Positions 47,767 to 60,807 are shown, counted from the stretch's first letter. The stretch: DNA of 64,000 nucleotides from Vibrio sp. Isolate34 (GCF_022397915.1 NZ_JAKEUO010000013.1:98110-162109); one strand, 5' to 3'. Notes: generated by a model from the sequence alone, not told the origin. Translations and numbers: made by a program.

Positions 47767-49446
47767 TTAAAGTGTTTCTAGTGAGCTTTTACGCGTTTTG
47801 CTAGAGACTCGCTTTGGCTTCTTAACGGCTTTGATTGCCTCAGAAGGATCCCATGATGAGGTTGAAGAGCTAGCTTCACCATAAAGGCTTTGGTTTAACT
47901 TGCTTAGCTCGGCTTCAACGGCTGCTAACGTCTCATTGTTCAAATCTGGGTTTTCAGCTTTCCATTGCTCAAACAAGGTTCTGGTCATAACACCATCTTT
48001 CGTTTTTAGAGCTTCAATAAGCGCTTCAGCTGTATCTGATTGACGTTCAACAGTGTGTGTTGGTTTTGTCGTGACACCGCGGCGTAACCAGAAGTAGAAA
48101 GCCATCGCTGAGCTGATTAACCATAAGACAGCGAACAGAGCGGTGAGATAAGGCCAAAACCCCGGGCTATCAACAGTCACAACCGTTGGGCTTACTTGTT
48201 GTGCTGGTGGTGCTGTAACCGGTGGTGTACTAGACGTCGCACGGTCACTTGCTTTTACCGCTAACCCTAGTCCAAGTGCTTTACTGGTTTCCTCAGATTG
48301 TGAATCGGTGTTGAACCAAGCTTGAGAGATATCCGGAAGCGAGATATTTCCAGCTTCTTTCGGGATCAATACCTGCTTGTAAACCACCACAGCATCGCCT
48401 GACTGCGTTGTACCAAATTGCGGCTTCTCTTCATAAACACGAACCGATTTAGGGTAGGTGACATTGAGTTTCGGCAGTTGGTGCTGGGTTAAGTTGCTAG
48501 CCGTCATAGTAATGGTACGAGTTAACGAATCACCCGCTTCCATTTCGATGGTTTGGTCATCGCCTTCCAAACCATTGTTATTGGTTAGCTCGTTACCTTG
48601 GCTATCTGACCACTTTTGAATCAACTTGAAGTTCGATGTTGGTAACCACTCACCTTGGTAGCCTTTTGGCACCTCTTTGACGGTTACATCTAGGGTTTCA
48701 ACGGGAGTGTCGAGTTGGAACAATCGCGTTGTGCTTGAGTTGTTGGTCGAGTAGACAACGGCTCCAGTCAGCTTCGGTCCACTCAGCTTAAACTGTCCGG
48801 CTTTTTGTGATGAGATACGGAAAGACTGTTGAACAACCGTCACTTCTTGTCCATTGAGGACATCTTGAAATTGTTTCGATTCACCAATAGGTTCAACATC
48901 TAAGCCCGGCGAGCTTGGTGGCGCTATTTTAGGATCTTGCAGTCTTCTTGGGTCAGCTTTAATAATGAGTTTTACGTCCAGCTCAGCGACTTCTTGTGGG
49001 TACAGCGAGTCTTTACTCAGATTAAGCTTGAATTCAGCCATATCATGTTGAGTGGGTGCCGCTTTATTAACGGCAACATTGATGGTGATAGGCTTGGTTT
49101 TTGCCCCTTCAATATTGAAGCTAGGAATCTGAACCTTACCCAAACGCAGTGGAGCAAGGCTGATGTTCCATTCACTTGACACCGAACGGCTACCATTGAC
49201 GATTCGCATCGACGTGCCAAAGCTTGGTGTACTGACATAGAAATCCTGTTGGAGCGCCGTTAAATCTAAAGCATCAGAAGAGACCTTTTCATCGGTTGCG
49301 ACTCTAAGTAGGAATACTTGATCTTTGGTGACACTGTTTTGTGAAACACTCGCTACAGCAGTCGCCGCCAATGCCGAAAAGGACGAGAAAGCGCCTAATA
49401 ACAGCGTTAGGAGTATGGATAAAAATGGCTTGTTAAGAAATCGCAT
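47767..49446 (-). CDS. batD: BatD-family protein (aerotolerance operon)
   Basis: A 559-residue exported protein with signal peptide (about 27 residues), Ig-like beta domains, and a membrane helix about residue 430-450 (FWPYLTALFAVLWLISSAMAFYFWL) before a short cytoplasmic tail. BatD family (DUF2167-like 'oxygen tolerance' proteins) interact with the VWA proteins encoded upstream. I start at ATG 49446; GTG 49455 is in frame and overlaps the batBC stop. Last gene of the six-gene operon. Confidence 0.88.
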   Translation of the reverse strand: MRFLNKPFLSILLTLLLGAFSSFSALAATAVASVSQNSVTKDQVFLLRVATDEKVSSDALDLTALQQDFYVSTPSFGTSMRIVNGSRSVSSEWNISLAPLRLGKVQIPSFNIEGAKTKPITINVAVNKAAPTQHDMAEFKLNLSKDSLYPQEVAELDVKLIIKADPRRLQDPKIAPPSSPGLDVEPIGESKQFQDVLNGQEVTVVQQSFRISSQKAGQFKLSGPKLTGAVVYSTNNSSTTRLFQLDTPVETLDVTVKEVPKGYQGEWLPTSNFKLIQKWSDSQGNELTNNNGLEGDDQTIEMEAGDSLTRTITMTASNLTQHQLPKLNVTYPKSVRVYEEKPQFGTTQSGDAVVVYKQVLIPKEAGNISLPDISQAWFNTDSQSEETSKALGLGLAVKASDRATSSTPPVTAPPAQQVSPTVVTVDSPGFWPYLTALFAVLWLISSAMAFYFWLRRGVTTKPTHTVERQSDTAEALIEALKTKDGVMTRTLFEQWKAENPDLNNETLAAVEAELSKLNQSLYGEASSSTSSWDPSEAIKAVKKPKRVSSKTRKSSLETL

Positions 49447-49448
49447 GG

Positions 49449-51375
<1,927 letters not shown>

Positions 51376-51383
<8 letters not shown>

Positions 51384-52368
51384 TGTTTCTCCTAATGGCT
51401 AACAGCATAAATGCGAAGAACATTGCCGCAGACAAAGGCCATACAAACCACTCTTGTTGTGGTCGCCAAACCTTAGTGGCATTTGTCACGGGTTCCAATT
51501 GGTTGATGGTGTCGTAAATCGTCGCCAGCTCTTTACTGTCACGCGCTCGGAAGTATTGACCGCCTGTGCGTTTTGCAATTTCCATTAGCGTGCGTTCATC
51601 CAAGTCTTGAGCAGTATTCACTTTACGATTCATGAAGAACTCTTTAACCATCATTTCGCCTGCGCCAACACCGACGGTGTATATGGTTGCGTTGTATTTC
51701 TTGGCAATGTCTGCAGCCTCTAATGGGTCTAACACCCCTGCAGTATTACTGCCGTCACTAAGTAGCACCATCACACGTTGCGGTGCATCGCTATCAACAA
51801 AGGTTTTGGTCGCCAGGCCAATGCCGTCACCAATCGCGGTTTGATTACCGATCAGTCTTAGGACTGCTTGATTGAGTTGCTGTGACAGCGTGTCTCTATC
51901 CAAAGTCAAAGGTGTTTGTAGGTAGGCATGATCGGCAAAGAGCACCAAACCAACTCGGTCGCCTTTGCGGCGTTCAATGAAGTCACTCAACACATGTTTC
52001 ACTGCCGATAAGCGGTCGATGTACTCGCCATTGAATTGCATGTCCTCTTGGCTCATGGAGTATGAGAGGTCGACAACCAACATCAAATCACGGTGCTTCG
52101 GTTGAAACTCAACGGGTTCGCCATACCAGACCGGGCGAGCGCTCGCCGTTACTAGCAGTAGCCAAATAAGCACTGACAACGCTTTTGGTAAGCGAGTACT
52201 CGGTGTTTTGGTATTGCTGTTCTCTGGCAGAAATGGAAGCTTAAGGGCGCTACTTGATTCCGCCTTAGGTGAGAACAAATAAACGAGAAACGGCAGTGGT
52301 GCTAGGAAAAACATCCACCACCAAACGAATTCAATATTTAGAATGCTCGTGTTTAAAAGATCAGTCAT
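51376..52368 (-). CDS. batA: BatA-type VWA membrane protein
   Basis: A 330-residue inner-membrane protein: two N-terminal helices, a VWA domain (about residues 80-280) with the MIDAS motif DLSYSMS and the downstream T and D, and a C-terminal helix (EWFVWPLSAAMFFAFMLLAI). It starts at ATG 52368 after GAGGTAACC, overlapping the DUF4381 gene by 8 bases; a longer frame reaches 52419 but is unlikely. It probably associates with BatB-C in the membrane. Confidence 0.9.
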
Positions 52369-52846
52369 GGTTACCTCGCTTTGGAGGAAGGGCTTTACGA
52401 ATCCAAGTTTCACAGTCATTAACTAATTGCTGCTGAACCTTTCGCAGATCGTCATTCATTGAAGTTGGATCTTGATAAAGCGACTGTTGCCACTGGGATT
52501 GTTTTTCTACAAACAACGGCTTTTTCAGCTGCGTGTCTAAGAACTTCAACCAATCATCCCCTGTTAGGCCAGCCACTTTTTCTCGCGGAAAGTAGCTCAG
52601 TGCAGCCTGACGAAGGATGCGTTGTGCTTCACTTGGAGACAAACGATCTGAAGACTGACTATTAGTGAAGTAAGACAGCGCTTCTCTCTTCGCCTGTTGA
52701 TTGTTTTTTCTGCGTTTTACAATAAAAAACACCAAAGCAATCAGGATAATGGCTGTGACAATTACGGCCCACCAACCCCACGCCAAAGGCCACCATGTTG
52801 GTGCGTCTGGCGCAATAACAGGGCTTAAATCTAAGGGTTGATTCAT
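52361..52846 (-). CDS. DUF4381 membrane protein
   Basis: A 161-residue protein with a single membrane helix (about residues 22-45, WWAVIVTAIILIALVFFIVKRRK) and a cytoplasmic helical domain (ALSYFPREKVAGLTGDDWLKFLD) typical of DUF4381, a regular member of MoxR/Bat operons. Its ATG overlaps the stop of the DUF58 gene (ATGA). Function unknown. Confidence 0.85.
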   Translation of the reverse strand: MNQPLDLSPVIAPDAPTWWPLAWGWWAVIVTAIILIALVFFIVKRRKNNQQAKREALSYFTNSQSSDRLSPSEAQRILRQAALSYFPREKVAGLTGDDWLKFLDTQLKKPLFVEKQSQWQQSLYQDPTSMNDDLRKVQQQLVNDCETWIRKALPPKRGNHD

Positions 52847-53769
52847 GACTGAGCTCCTGATATCTGGCTCATCAATGGCTGCGCGCTCGACAGCGAGCTA
52901 TAGGGTATCGCGAGAGATAATCCCACCTGTTGTAGCTGTTGCTGCTTGGCCGAGAAGGCATGGTTGAGCTTTTCCTTTTCTTTATTAGAGGAGAAGTTGA
53001 ACCACTGTGTTTTATTGCCATCGGTAACTTGTTTCGAGCCTTTATAGGTCGTTTGACCTTGCTCTAGTGGGTCATAAAAATGCACCAGACGTACTCGGTT
53101 GTGGCGACGTATTTGACTGATAAGTGAGTAATCACTTTCTTGGTAACGCACAAAATCACTGAGCATAATGATGTCGCTTCCTTTAGAGCAAAGCTGGTGC
53201 AGAGATTTCAGTCCATGCTCTAAGGTCGTGTCACTATGATTGTCGTGATTAGTCAGTGCCGAATTATTGATTTCTATGACTTTTTGCAAAATACGCAGCG
53301 GAGCGTGGTTGCTCGCACTGGGTTTAATCTCAATGATCTCTTTGCCCGTATCGATCACAGCACCAATTCGGTCTTTTTGCGCCACAGTTAACCAGCACAG
53401 TTGGCTAGCAAAGTGCGCAAGTTGAACCGATTTTAGCAATAAGGTTGAGCCGAAAATCATGCTGCTTGATAGATCCAAAAACAAAATGACAGGTTGCTCT
53501 CTTTCTTCAGAGAACAGTTTGGTATGCGCCTTGCCGGTTCTCGCTGTTACTCGCCAATCAATGCTGCGAATGTCATCGCCCGCTTGATACTGACGAACTT
53601 CCGAGAAATTCATCCCACGCCCTTTGCGGTTGCTTTCGTGTTGGCCATTGAGTTGAGACCAGAGGCTCTTCGCCGGAGGTAACCATCGAACAGACTGCGC
53701 CTTGTATTGCAGCAATTCATCCAGATTCAGCATCACGCCGTCACTGTGGTTAGGTAGTTGATTATTCAT
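52843..53769 (-). CDS. DUF58 (VWA-like) protein
   Basis: A 308-residue cytoplasmic protein. The DUF58 signature is seen as NFSEVRQYQAGDDIRSIDWRVTARTGKAHTKLFSEEREQPVILFLDLSSSM, with the VWA-like DLSSS. It always lies next to a MoxR ATPase, for which it is probably a substrate or adaptor. I use ATG 53769 after AGGAATACGCGC; a TTG frame reaches 53793 and overlaps moxR. Confidence 0.9.
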   Translation of the reverse strand: MNNQLPNHSDGVMLNLDELLQYKAQSVRWLPPAKSLWSQLNGQHESNRKGRGMNFSEVRQYQAGDDIRSIDWRVTARTGKAHTKLFSEEREQPVILFLDLSSSMIFGSTLLLKSVQLAHFASQLCWLTVAQKDRIGAVIDTGKEIIEIKPSASNHAPLRILQKVIEINNSALTNHDNHSDTTLEHGLKSLHQLCSKGSDIIMLSDFVRYQESDYSLISQIRRHNRVRLVHFYDPLEQGQTTYKGSKQVTDGNKTQWFNFSSNKEKEKLNHAFSAKQQQLQQVGLSLAIPYSSLSSAQPLMSQISGAQS

Positions 53770-53779
53770 GCGCGTATTC

Positions 53780-54736
53780 CTATGCGCTGCCAACCAGTGA
53801 AATAAGGTGTGCGATCACTTGGTTTGCAGTGACACCTTCAGCTTGTGCGTGGTAGCTACGAAGTAGGCGGTGACGCAGTACAGGGAATGCCATCGCTTGA
53901 ACGTCTTGTGGAGTAACATAGTCACGGCCAGCAAGCCAAGCATGTGCACGAGCGCAGCGGTCTAGAGCAATCGTTGCACGTGGGCTAACCCCCATATCTA
54001 GCCATTGATTAAGTTGGTCGCTGTACTGCTTAGGTTGGCGAGTCGCCATTACCAGTCTGATGATGTACTGCTCAATGGTATCTGCCATGTGAATATTGAG
54101 TACTTCTTGGCGTGCTTCAAAGATCGTTTGCTGAGATATCTCTTGTGGCTGAACCGATTCGTTGCCTTGAGCTTCTCCGCGGTTGAGTCGAAGGATCTCA
54201 AGTTCACTTTCCATATCTGGATATTCAACTTCTAGATGAAGTAAGAAACGGTCTAGCTGGGCTTCTGGCAGTGGGTATGTGCCTTCTTGCTCAATCGGGT
54301 TTTGCGTTGCCATTACTAAGAACAGTTCAGGCAGAGCATAGGTTTTTCGACCTGCAGTGACTTGTTTTTCAGCCATCGCTTCCAGCATTGCCGCTTGTAC
54401 TTTCGCCGGAGCACGGTTGATCTCATCCGCTAGAATAAGCGAGTTAAAAATCGGGCCAGATTGGAAAGTGAACTCTCCGGTCTCTGGTCGGAAGATATCG
54501 GTACCCGTTAAGTCTGCAGGCAGTAGGTCAGGCGTAAACTGAATGCGGTGGAAATCTCCTTCAACACAATCAGCCAGTGATTTTACGGCGCGAGTTTTTG
54601 CTAAACCGGGAGGTCCTTCAACAAGGATATGACCATCCGCCAGCAGGGCGATCATCAGCTGTTTAACGAGCTCTTGTTGACCAATGATTTGAGACTCTAA
54701 ATAGTTTTGAAGGACTTCGAAATTTGTTTTGTGCAT
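53780..54736 (-). CDS. MoxR-family AAA+ ATPase
   Basis: A 318-residue MoxR ATPase: Walker A GPPGLAKT, Walker B ILADEINRAPAKVQAAMLEAM, sensor 1 MATQNPIEQEGTYPLPEAQLDRF and a C-terminal sensor 2 helical lid (GVSPRATIALDRCARAHA). MoxR proteins help assemble or activate VWA-containing complexes. It is first in the operon moxR-DUF58-DUF4381-batA-batBC-batD, all minus and tightly packed. Confidence 0.93.
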   Translation of the reverse strand: MHKTNFEVLQNYLESQIIGQQELVKQLMIALLADGHILVEGPPGLAKTRAVKSLADCVEGDFHRIQFTPDLLPADLTGTDIFRPETGEFTFQSGPIFNSLILADEINRAPAKVQAAMLEAMAEKQVTAGRKTYALPELFLVMATQNPIEQEGTYPLPEAQLDRFLLHLEVEYPDMESELEILRLNRGEAQGNESVQPQEISQQTIFEARQEVLNIHMADTIEQYIIRLVMATRQPKQYSDQLNQWLDMGVSPRATIALDRCARAHAWLAGRDYVTPQDVQAMAFPVLRHRLLRSYHAQAEGVTANQVIAHLISLVGSA

Positions 54737-55194
54737 TTTGGACTCTCTGGGTATCCATTTGATTTTTATTTTGAGTATTGGTCACTTATCCGTAGTAAAA
54801 AGTTCCAGTACATCTGCGTAATTTATTTTTTCAAATTTGGAATGATTTACAAGTAGTTAGATAAAAACACTACTCGGTTATGACTTTTACCATATCAACT
54901 GGTTTTTACATACTAAAGCTCAAAAGGAGGGCGCTCGTGAAAACTAGGTGAAACCTCAATGCTCAGATAACAAAAATAAATATCAAACCTCCGTGCACTT
55001 ACCTTGCTGATGTGACCTTAGGCTAAGTCAATTCGGTTGTTACATCGAATTTGCAAATTTTTGCGAGAATCCTCTCTAGTTTTATTGGTTGCGGTCGATA
55101 CATAACTTAGATTGTGCACTTCTACTTGGAGTGCACTAAAAAAGTCCTGTTCAGGGTACACAAATAACGAGCGATTCTTTTTGAAGGTCCAAAT
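54737..55194. other. moxR-chemoreceptor divergent intergenic region
   Basis: About 458 bases, no gene seen. GTGCACT occurs three times (54993, 55114, 55131), the last two 17 bases apart and near the chemoreceptor start; the hexamer GTGCAC is self-complementary. The meaning is not known. Confidence 0.35.
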
Positions 55195-57111
55195 ATGTTG
55201 AAAACTAACTCTCTGAGTATCAAGCAAAAGGTTGTACTTGGTATTACTTTTGCGGTTCTTGCTTCTACGGTCATTGTTGGCGCGATGGCACAGCAACAAG
55301 CAAGAGATGTCTTGAGTCATCGATTGGTTGATATTGAACTTCCTGGGATGCTTGAGCGAATCAATGGTGAAATTGACCGTGAAGTCTCTCAACTGTTGTT
55401 AGCGGCGGAGCAAATTGCGTCAAACGAATTCATCTCTGATGCAATTGAATCGACAGATCGCGACCCTGCACTAGAGAATAAGTTAGTTAAACAACTGAAC
55501 AACGTTCGTAACCAATATCAGTTAAATGATGCTTCAGTGGCGAACCGTCAAACGGCTTACTACTGGAACCAAAATGGTTTCTTACGTCAGTTAAATCAAC
55601 AGCAAGATGGTTGGTTCTTTGGCTTTACTCAGTCTGGACAGCCAACCATGGTGAGCATGTTCCAAGAAGCCAATGGTGAAGTGAAAATGTTCGCTAACTA
55701 CCAACAGCCTTCTGGCTTAGCGATGTCTGGTTTATCAAAATCGATGGATGACATGGTGAGCCTACTGAACGGGTTCAAGATTGAAAATACTGGTTTCGTC
55801 TTTTTAACGGATAGCCAAGGTGATGTTCAAATCCACCGTGAACGCTCGCGCAGTGACTCTTCACTTCAACAACTTTATGGTTCTCAATCAAGCCAGCTTT
55901 TGAACAAGTCTGGCTTTAACCTGATTACCACAGAAAGCCAAGGCCAAGAGCTGTTCGTGGCAAGTTTATACGTGTCGTCGATGGACTGGTTTGTTATTGG
56001 TGTAGTACCAACAGGTGAAGTATTTGCTGAGCTAGATGAGACGGCACAAAAGATGCTGATCATGACTGCGGTTGTGGCGCTAGTGTTCATCCTAATGGGC
56101 GTAGTACTAGCAAACAGCATTACTCAGCCAATTAAATTACTGGCTAAACGCTTTGGTGACCTAGGTGAAGGTGATGGTGACCTTGCACAGCGTATCGAAG
56201 TGAAAGGCAACGATGAAATCGCACAGCTTTCAAAAGGTTTCAACGGATTCATTGAAAAGATCCACGAGTCGATGAAAGAGGTATGTTCAACAAGCCAAGC
56301 GCTTCAAGTGGCAGCAGAGAGCGTTTCTAACAAAGCGCACATCACTCATGACAATAGCCAAGAACAGCGTGACCAAACGCTTCAAGTGGTGGCTGCGATT
56401 AACCAAATGGGTATGACCATCAGTGAGATTGCATCAAACGCAGCAACAGCAGCAGAAACAGCAACACAAGCGTCAGGCAATACGGAAGTAGGTCGTTCTG
56501 TTGTGAACAAAGCCAAAGACGCGATCAGCCGTTTAGCTCAAGACATTGAAAGCACAGGCCAAGTGGTTGAGCAGCTGGCTTCAACAACGCAAGACATTGG
56601 CTCTATTCTGGGTGTTATCCGTGATATTTCAGAGCAAACTAACTTACTTGCACTGAACGCTGCGATTGAAGCAGCACGTGCCGGTGAACAAGGTCGTGGT
56701 TTTGCCGTTGTAGCAGATGAAGTACGTAACCTAGCAAGCCGCACTGCCGATTCAACGGAAGAGATTCAGAAGATGATCAACCAACTGCAAAGTGATGCGA
56801 AAGATGCGGTAACGGCAATGAGTGCAGGTAAAGTGATCACTCTTGAGGGTGTATCTGCATCGGATGAGGCGGTAGACGTACTGGGTGGCATTTCAGACCG
56901 TATCGTTGATATTACCGACCGTAACACGCAAGTTGCTACGGCAACGGAAGAGCAATCAACCGTGGTTCACACCATCAACCAGAACATTGAAGAGATCAAC
57001 GCGATCAACGAAGTGACGACGGGCACGGCTGAGCAACTTGCAGAAGCGAGCCAAGAGCTTCGCGACTTGTCTTCTCGTCTAGATAAGATGGTTGGTTCAT
57101 TCAAGCTTTAA
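55195..57111 (+). CDS. Methyl-accepting chemotaxis protein with dCache-like sensor
   Basis: A 638-residue chemoreceptor. TM1 at about residues 12-30, a periplasmic sensor of about 250 residues of dCache type ([52 protein letters not shown]), TM2 at about 282-305, HAMP, then the signalling domain with [36 protein letters not shown]. The [12 protein letters not shown] ending is common in Vibrio sensors for amino acids or related compounds. ATG after GAAGGTCCAAAT. Monocistronic. Confidence 0.93.
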   Translation: MLKTNSLSIKQKVVLGITFAVLASTVIVGAMAQQQARDVLSHRLVDIELPGMLERINGEIDREVSQLLLAAEQIASNEFISDAIESTDRDPALENKLVKQLNNVRNQYQLNDASVANRQTAYYWNQNGFLRQLNQQQDGWFFGFTQSGQPTMVSMFQEANGEVKMFANYQQPSGLAMSGLSKSMDDMVSLLNGFKIENTGFVFLTDSQGDVQIHRERSRSDSSLQQLYGSQSSQLLNKSGFNLITTESQGQELFVASLYVSSMDWFVIGVVPTGEVFAELDETAQKMLIMTAVVALVFILMGVVLANSITQPIKLLAKRFGDLGEGDGDLAQRIEVKGNDEIAQLSKGFNGFIEKIHESMKEVCSTSQALQVAAESVSNKAHITHDNSQEQRDQTLQVVAAINQMGMTISEIASNAATAAETATQASGNTEVGRSVVNKAKDAISRLAQDIESTGQVVEQLASTTQDIGSILGVIRDISEQTNLLALNAAIEAARAGEQGRGFAVVADEVRNLASRTADSTEEIQKMINQLQSDAKDAVTAMSAGKVITLEGVSASDEAVDVLGGISDRIVDITDRNTQVATATEEQSTVVHTINQNIEEINAINEVTTGTAEQLAEASQELRDLSSRLDKMVGSFKL

Positions 57112-57151
57112 TACCTTAGGTCATAGCATGGCTTAGATGGTTACATCGACT

Positions 57152-57192
57152 AAGAGCTGGACTCATTTAATCGTGAATCCAGCTCTTTTTGT
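57152..57192 (+). terminator. Intrinsic terminator of the chemoreceptor
   Basis: Stem AAGAGCTGGA / TCCAGCTCTT followed by TTTGTTTT. Confidence 0.85.
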
Positions 57193-57319
57193 TTTGTGGT
57201 TTTGTTCTCTTCTAATTGACCTTAGCTTGATCTGGTTTCGGGCTTTAAACTCAATCACCCTAGCATCACAGGGCGTAAATGAGTAAAATCTGATTAGGTT
57301 TAATATTTAGGTAAGTATC

Positions 57320-57520
57320 ATGAGCGATTTTGAAAAAGAACTAGAGCAGATGACTCAAGAGATGGGCGATGAGCCAGAGGTAAAACTGCCATCACTTGAA
57401 GAGCAAAAAGCGATCGTTGCTGAATTTAAGCGACTAGAAGCGGAAGGCAAACTGACTCCAGAAGTGTTAGAAAAGCATTTTGGCCAGTTCAACAAAAAAA
57501 GTGATACGCCAATCCACTAA
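57320..57520 (+). CDS. Small acidic protein, unknown function
   Basis: A 66-residue acidic, helical protein (MSDFEKELEQMTQEMGDEPE...) with no signal peptide, membrane helix or Cys. It starts after TTAGGTAAGTATC and is closed by its own terminator at 57609, and its codon use is like the neighbours, so it is probably a real gene. No family is recognised; the second half (SLEEQKAIVAEFKRLEAEGKLTPEVLEKHF) resembles small adaptor or regulatory helix bundles. Confidence 0.7.
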   Translation: MSDFEKELEQMTQEMGDEPEVKLPSLEEQKAIVAEFKRLEAEGKLTPEVLEKHFGQFNKKSDTPIH

Positions 57521-57608
57521 GCTTAAGACACGTCCTCTCTTTTAAGTAATGGTTTTGAGTGGCTGTTTGAAGTGATTGGTTGAGCCGAGGCTCTAACTGA
57601 ACAGATAA

Positions 57609-57636
57609 AGGTCTAGCACATGCTAGATCTTTTTTA
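57609..57636 (+). terminator. Intrinsic terminator of the small acidic protein gene
   Basis: A ten-pair stem AGGTCTAGCA / TGCTAGATCT (one G-U pair) with a 2-base loop, then TTTTTATT. Confidence 0.8.
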
Positions 57637-57699
57637 TTGCCTGCAACTAATGTGCTAGTGAAAGCAATGCGTGTTACTGATTAAGACCTTACAGAAAGA

Positions 57700-57726
57700 C
57701 AAATCCCCCTTACAACGTAAGAGGGA
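57700..57726 (-). terminator. Intrinsic terminator of malK
   Basis: On the minus strand TCCCTCTTAC pairs with GTAAGGGGGA (one G-T wobble) and is followed by a T-rich tract, 37 bases past the malK stop. Confidence 0.7.
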
Positions 57727-57762
57727 CTGAATTTGGACAGTTATCGAATAACAGTGAATCGA

Positions 57763-58875
57763 TTAATCAGTGCCGTACTCTTTGTATAGACGACGACATG
57801 CTCGGCCATCGCTATGGAATAAGTGGCAACGGTGCGCTGGAATACCAATCGCTAGCTTGTCGCCAGGTTCAACTGTTAGCGTGTCTGGCTGACGATAGAT
57901 AACGTCAGCATCTGCGCTTTCAAGGTTTAGGTAAACTTGAGTTTCGTTACCTAGTTTCTCGACGATCATTACTTCGCCTTCAATCGTTGCATCACCCGCT
58001 TCAGCAGACATCAAGTGCTCAGGGCGAACGCCCAGAGACATACGGTCGCCAACGTTAACGGTTGTACCATCAACAGGGATCCAGAAAGTCATGCCGTTTG
58101 AAAGCTGTACTAATACGCGTTCTGCTTCAGCCTGTTCAATGTGTACAGACATAAAGTTCATCTTCGGCGAGCCAATAAAGCCAGCAACGAAACGGTTTTG
58201 AGGGTAGTGGTATAGGTCAAGTGGTTTACCAACTTGAGATACATAACCGCCATCAAGTACCACAATCTTATCGGCCATTGTCATCGCCTCCACTTGGTCG
58301 TGGGTAACGTAGATCATGGTGCAACCAAGTTGACGTTGTAGCTTAGTGATTTGTGAACGCATTTGAACACGCAGTGCAGCATCTAGGTTAGATAGCGGCT
58401 CATCTAGCAGGAATACGTTTGGTTGAGAAACCAGAGTACGACCAATTGCAACACGTTGACGTTGACCACCAGAAAGAGCTTTTGGTTGGCGCTCTAGTAA
58501 GTGACCAAGCTGAAGGATTTCAGCAGCATGCTCAACACGCTTATCAATCTCAGCTTTATCAGCGTTCGCTAGCTTAAGACCAAAAGACATGTTGTCGTAA
58601 AGGTTCAGGTGAGGGTAAAGCGCGTAAGATTGAAATACCATACCTACGCCACGCTTTGATGGCTCAACGTCGTTCATGCGTTGGTCGCCAATGTACAAAT
58701 CACCAGACGTAATGTCTTCTAGACCTGCGATACAACGTAATAGCGTCGATTTACCACAACCTGATGGTCCAACGAATACTACGAATTCACCTTCGTTGAT
58801 GTCTAAGGTTACGTCCTTAGAAATCTGTACATCACCATATGATTTATAAACGTTTTTTAACGTGACACTCGCCAT
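57763..58875 (-). CDS. malK: Maltose/maltodextrin ABC ATPase MalK
   Basis: A 370-residue ATPase of the MalK family: Walker [10 protein letters not shown], signature LSGGQRQR, Walker [17 protein letters not shown], and switch His in THDQVEAMT. The C-terminal regulatory domain (from about residue 235, [12 protein letters not shown] onward) is present, so it could bind MalT and EIIAGlc as in E. coli (371 residues). It is divergent from malEFG. Confidence 0.96.
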   Translation of the reverse strand: MASVTLKNVYKSYGDVQISKDVTLDINEGEFVVFVGPSGCGKSTLLRCIAGLEDITSGDLYIGDQRMNDVEPSKRGVGMVFQSYALYPHLNLYDNMSFGLKLANADKAEIDKRVEHAAEILQLGHLLERQPKALSGGQRQRVAIGRTLVSQPNVFLLDEPLSNLDAALRVQMRSQITKLQRQLGCTMIYVTHDQVEAMTMADKIVVLDGGYVSQVGKPLDLYHYPQNRFVAGFIGSPKMNFMSVHIEQAEAERVLVQLSNGMTFWIPVDGTTVNVGDRMSLGVRPEHLMSAEAGDATIEGEVMIVEKLGNETQVYLNLESADADVIYRQPDTLTVEPGDKLAIGIPAHRCHLFHSDGRACRRLYKEYGTD

Positions 58876-59272
58876 CTAGCTTGTCCTCGATCGATCAAAT
58901 TTTAAGTTTTACTGCTTATCATTATAAGAAATTTTTGGGTCAGCAGTAACTGTAGGAATTGGTAAGTATTGAGTGAGTAAGAAAAAAAGTGGGTGAGACT
59001 TGGATTCTGTAACCAAGCCCACCCGTCATAGCCAAACTGGTGCCTATTTCCCCCACATCCAGCTAAACCTCCCCCGTGATTCAATCACAGATTTAGCTCG
59101 ATGCTTAATAAAGACAACAGCGGGCAGTGAAGCCAGCTTAATGAACAATGTGGTTACACACGACACTTGCTGGTAAAGGGTTCTTACTATCCACTCTTGG
59201 ATGAATGCAGTTTCCGTGAATTGGCGGAAGGGTACATCCTCCTAATAGAAAATTAACTAGGGGGAGTAGGAG

Positions 59273-59279
59273 GGGAGGA
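59273..59279 (+). promoter_or_regulatory. Candidate MalT box cluster of malK-malEFG
   Basis: GGGAGGA (59273-59279) is an exact MalT core. Nearby one-mismatch relatives are GGGAGTA (59262-59268, facing the same way) and the inverted form of AGGAGGA within 59237-59243, plus CCTCCCC (59069-59075). A cluster in a divergent mal promoter region fits MalT action on both malK and malEFG. Confidence 0.6.
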
Positions 59280-59339
59280 GTAGATATAGGGGGTTAATAA
59301 TAATTGGCGATCCAGTTCAAATAAATCCACCACATAACG

Positions 59340-59353
59340 GTGATGTTGATCAC
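59340..59353. promoter_or_regulatory. Candidate CRP site of malEFG/malK
   Basis: GTGA-TGTTGA-TCAC, a perfect CRP core, about 190 bases before malE and 465 before malK. The 665-base divergent region is otherwise gene-free and contains several purine/pyrimidine-rich tracts. Confidence 0.6.
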
Positions 59354-59540
59354 GATGAGTATGTGTTTTGTGATTCTAGTCTCTAATCTGACCGGATGGC
59401 GATCACGAATTTAAGCCATAATAGCTAGGGCGTAGTGGCTAGGATGATGAGCTAGGGTCTGTTTTCTCAGATCATAACCTCCGAAAACTGGCTCGTCTTT
59501 GTAGATGTGCCCTACGTATAAATATAAAAAGGATATTCAC

Positions 59541-60725
59541 ATGAAAAACGCTCTAAGCGCTGTAGCTCTAGGTACATTGGTTGCTCTGGGTTCTTTTGGT
59601 GCAAACGCTGCTATCGAAGAAGGACAACTAACAATCTGGGTAGGTGGTGACAAAGCTTATGAAGGCATGGCTGAAGTAGGTAAACGCTTCGAAGAAGATA
59701 CTGGTGTTAAAGTAACAGTTGCTTTCCCTGACAAGCTAGAAGAGAAATTCCCTCAAGTAGCAGCAGCGGGCGACGGCCCAGATATGATCTTCTACGCACA
59801 CGACCGTTTTGGCGGCTATGCAGAAGCGGGTCTTCTTGTAGATATCAAACCTTCTAAAGAGACTAAAGAAGGTATCGTAGACTTCGCATGGGACGCTGTT
59901 TCTTACGAAGGTAAAACAATTGCATACCCTGTTGCCGTTGAGTCAGTTTCTCTAATTTACAACAAAGCACTTGTTCCTAACCCACCTAAATCTTGGGAAG
60001 AAATCCCAGCACTCAATGCTGAACTTCAGAAAGACGGCAAGAAAGCGATCATGTGGCCTCTACGTGGCGGCGCTTACTTCACATGGCCTCTACTTGCAGC
60101 TGACGGTGGTTACGCCTTCAAACAGACAGCAGAAGGTTACGACATTAAAGATGCGGGCGTAGCGACTGAAGGTGTTCAGAAGTCTCTAGGTTTCATCGAG
60201 AAGATGGTACAAGACAAAGTTATCTCTGCAGATATGGATTACTCAGTAGCTGAGTCTGAATTCGTTGCAGGTAACGTTGCAATGACAATCAACGGCCCTT
60301 GGGGTTGGGAAAACATCAAGAAAGCCGGCGTAGATTACGGTGTAACAACGCTACCTAAGTTCAACGGTAAAGCGTCTAAACCTTTCGTTGGTGTATGGGC
60401 TGGTGGTATCAGCACTGCTTCTCCAAACCGCGACCTAGCTGTTGAGTTCATGGAAAACTACCTACTAACTGATGAAGGTATGAAGAGCCTGAATGACGAC
60501 AAGCCACTAGGCGCTGTTGCTCTTAACTCTTTCCAACGTCAACTAGACAGCGATACTCGTATTGCAGCAACAATGGACAACGCGATGAACGGCGAAATCA
60601 TGCCTAACATCCCTCAGTTCACAACGTTCTGGTACAGCATGGAAGAAGCGATCGGCAACGTAGTTGACGGCCGTCAATCAGTAGACCAAGCACTAAAAGC
60701 TGCTGAAGGTCGTATGACTAAGTAA
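59541..60725 (+). CDS. malE: Maltose/maltodextrin-binding protein MalE
   Basis: A 394-residue periplasmic protein with a signal peptide of about 23 residues (cut at ANA-AIEEG), then a two-lobe binding fold. [30 protein letters not shown] and [15 protein letters not shown] match MalE residues, including sugar-binding tryptophans ([30 protein letters not shown]). I start at ATG 59541 after AAAGGATATTCAC; 12 earlier residues in frame are spurious. A stable hairpin follows. Confidence 0.96.
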   Translation: MKNALSAVALGTLVALGSFGANAAIEEGQLTIWVGGDKAYEGMAEVGKRFEEDTGVKVTVAFPDKLEEKFPQVAAAGDGPDMIFYAHDRFGGYAEAGLLVDIKPSKETKEGIVDFAWDAVSYEGKTIAYPVAVESVSLIYNKALVPNPPKSWEEIPALNAELQKDGKKAIMWPLRGGAYFTWPLLAADGGYAFKQTAEGYDIKDAGVATEGVQKSLGFIEKMVQDKVISADMDYSVAESEFVAGNVAMTINGPWGWENIKKAGVDYGVTTLPKFNGKASKPFVGVWAGGISTASPNRDLAVEFMENYLLTDEGMKSLNDDKPLGAVALNSFQRQLDSDTRIAATMDNAMNGEIMPNIPQFTTFWYSMEEAIGNVVDGRQSVDQALKAAEGRMTK

Positions 60726-60744
60726 CAACCAAGCACTACCTTTT

Positions 60745-60766
60745 AAGGAGAGGGCAACCTCTCCTT
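60745..60766 (+). other. malE-malF intercistronic hairpin
   Basis: Perfect stem AAGGAGAGG / CCTCTCCTT with a GCAA loop, then ACTTTTC. In E. coli a similar element keeps MalE made in excess over MalFG. Confidence 0.7.
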
Positions 60767-60807
60767 ACTTTTCTATTTTTTTATCTATATCGCTAGCAGG
60801 TTCCTCT

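Noticed and set aside
55018..55392. 124-residue frame antisense to the chemoreceptor start
   Set aside because: It overlaps the start and ribosome-binding site of a well-supported gene and has no ribosome-binding site.
59081..59093. GTGATTCAATCAC as CRP site of mal genes
   Set aside because: The half-sites are 5 bases apart, not 6, so it does not fit CRP; the site at 59340 is better.
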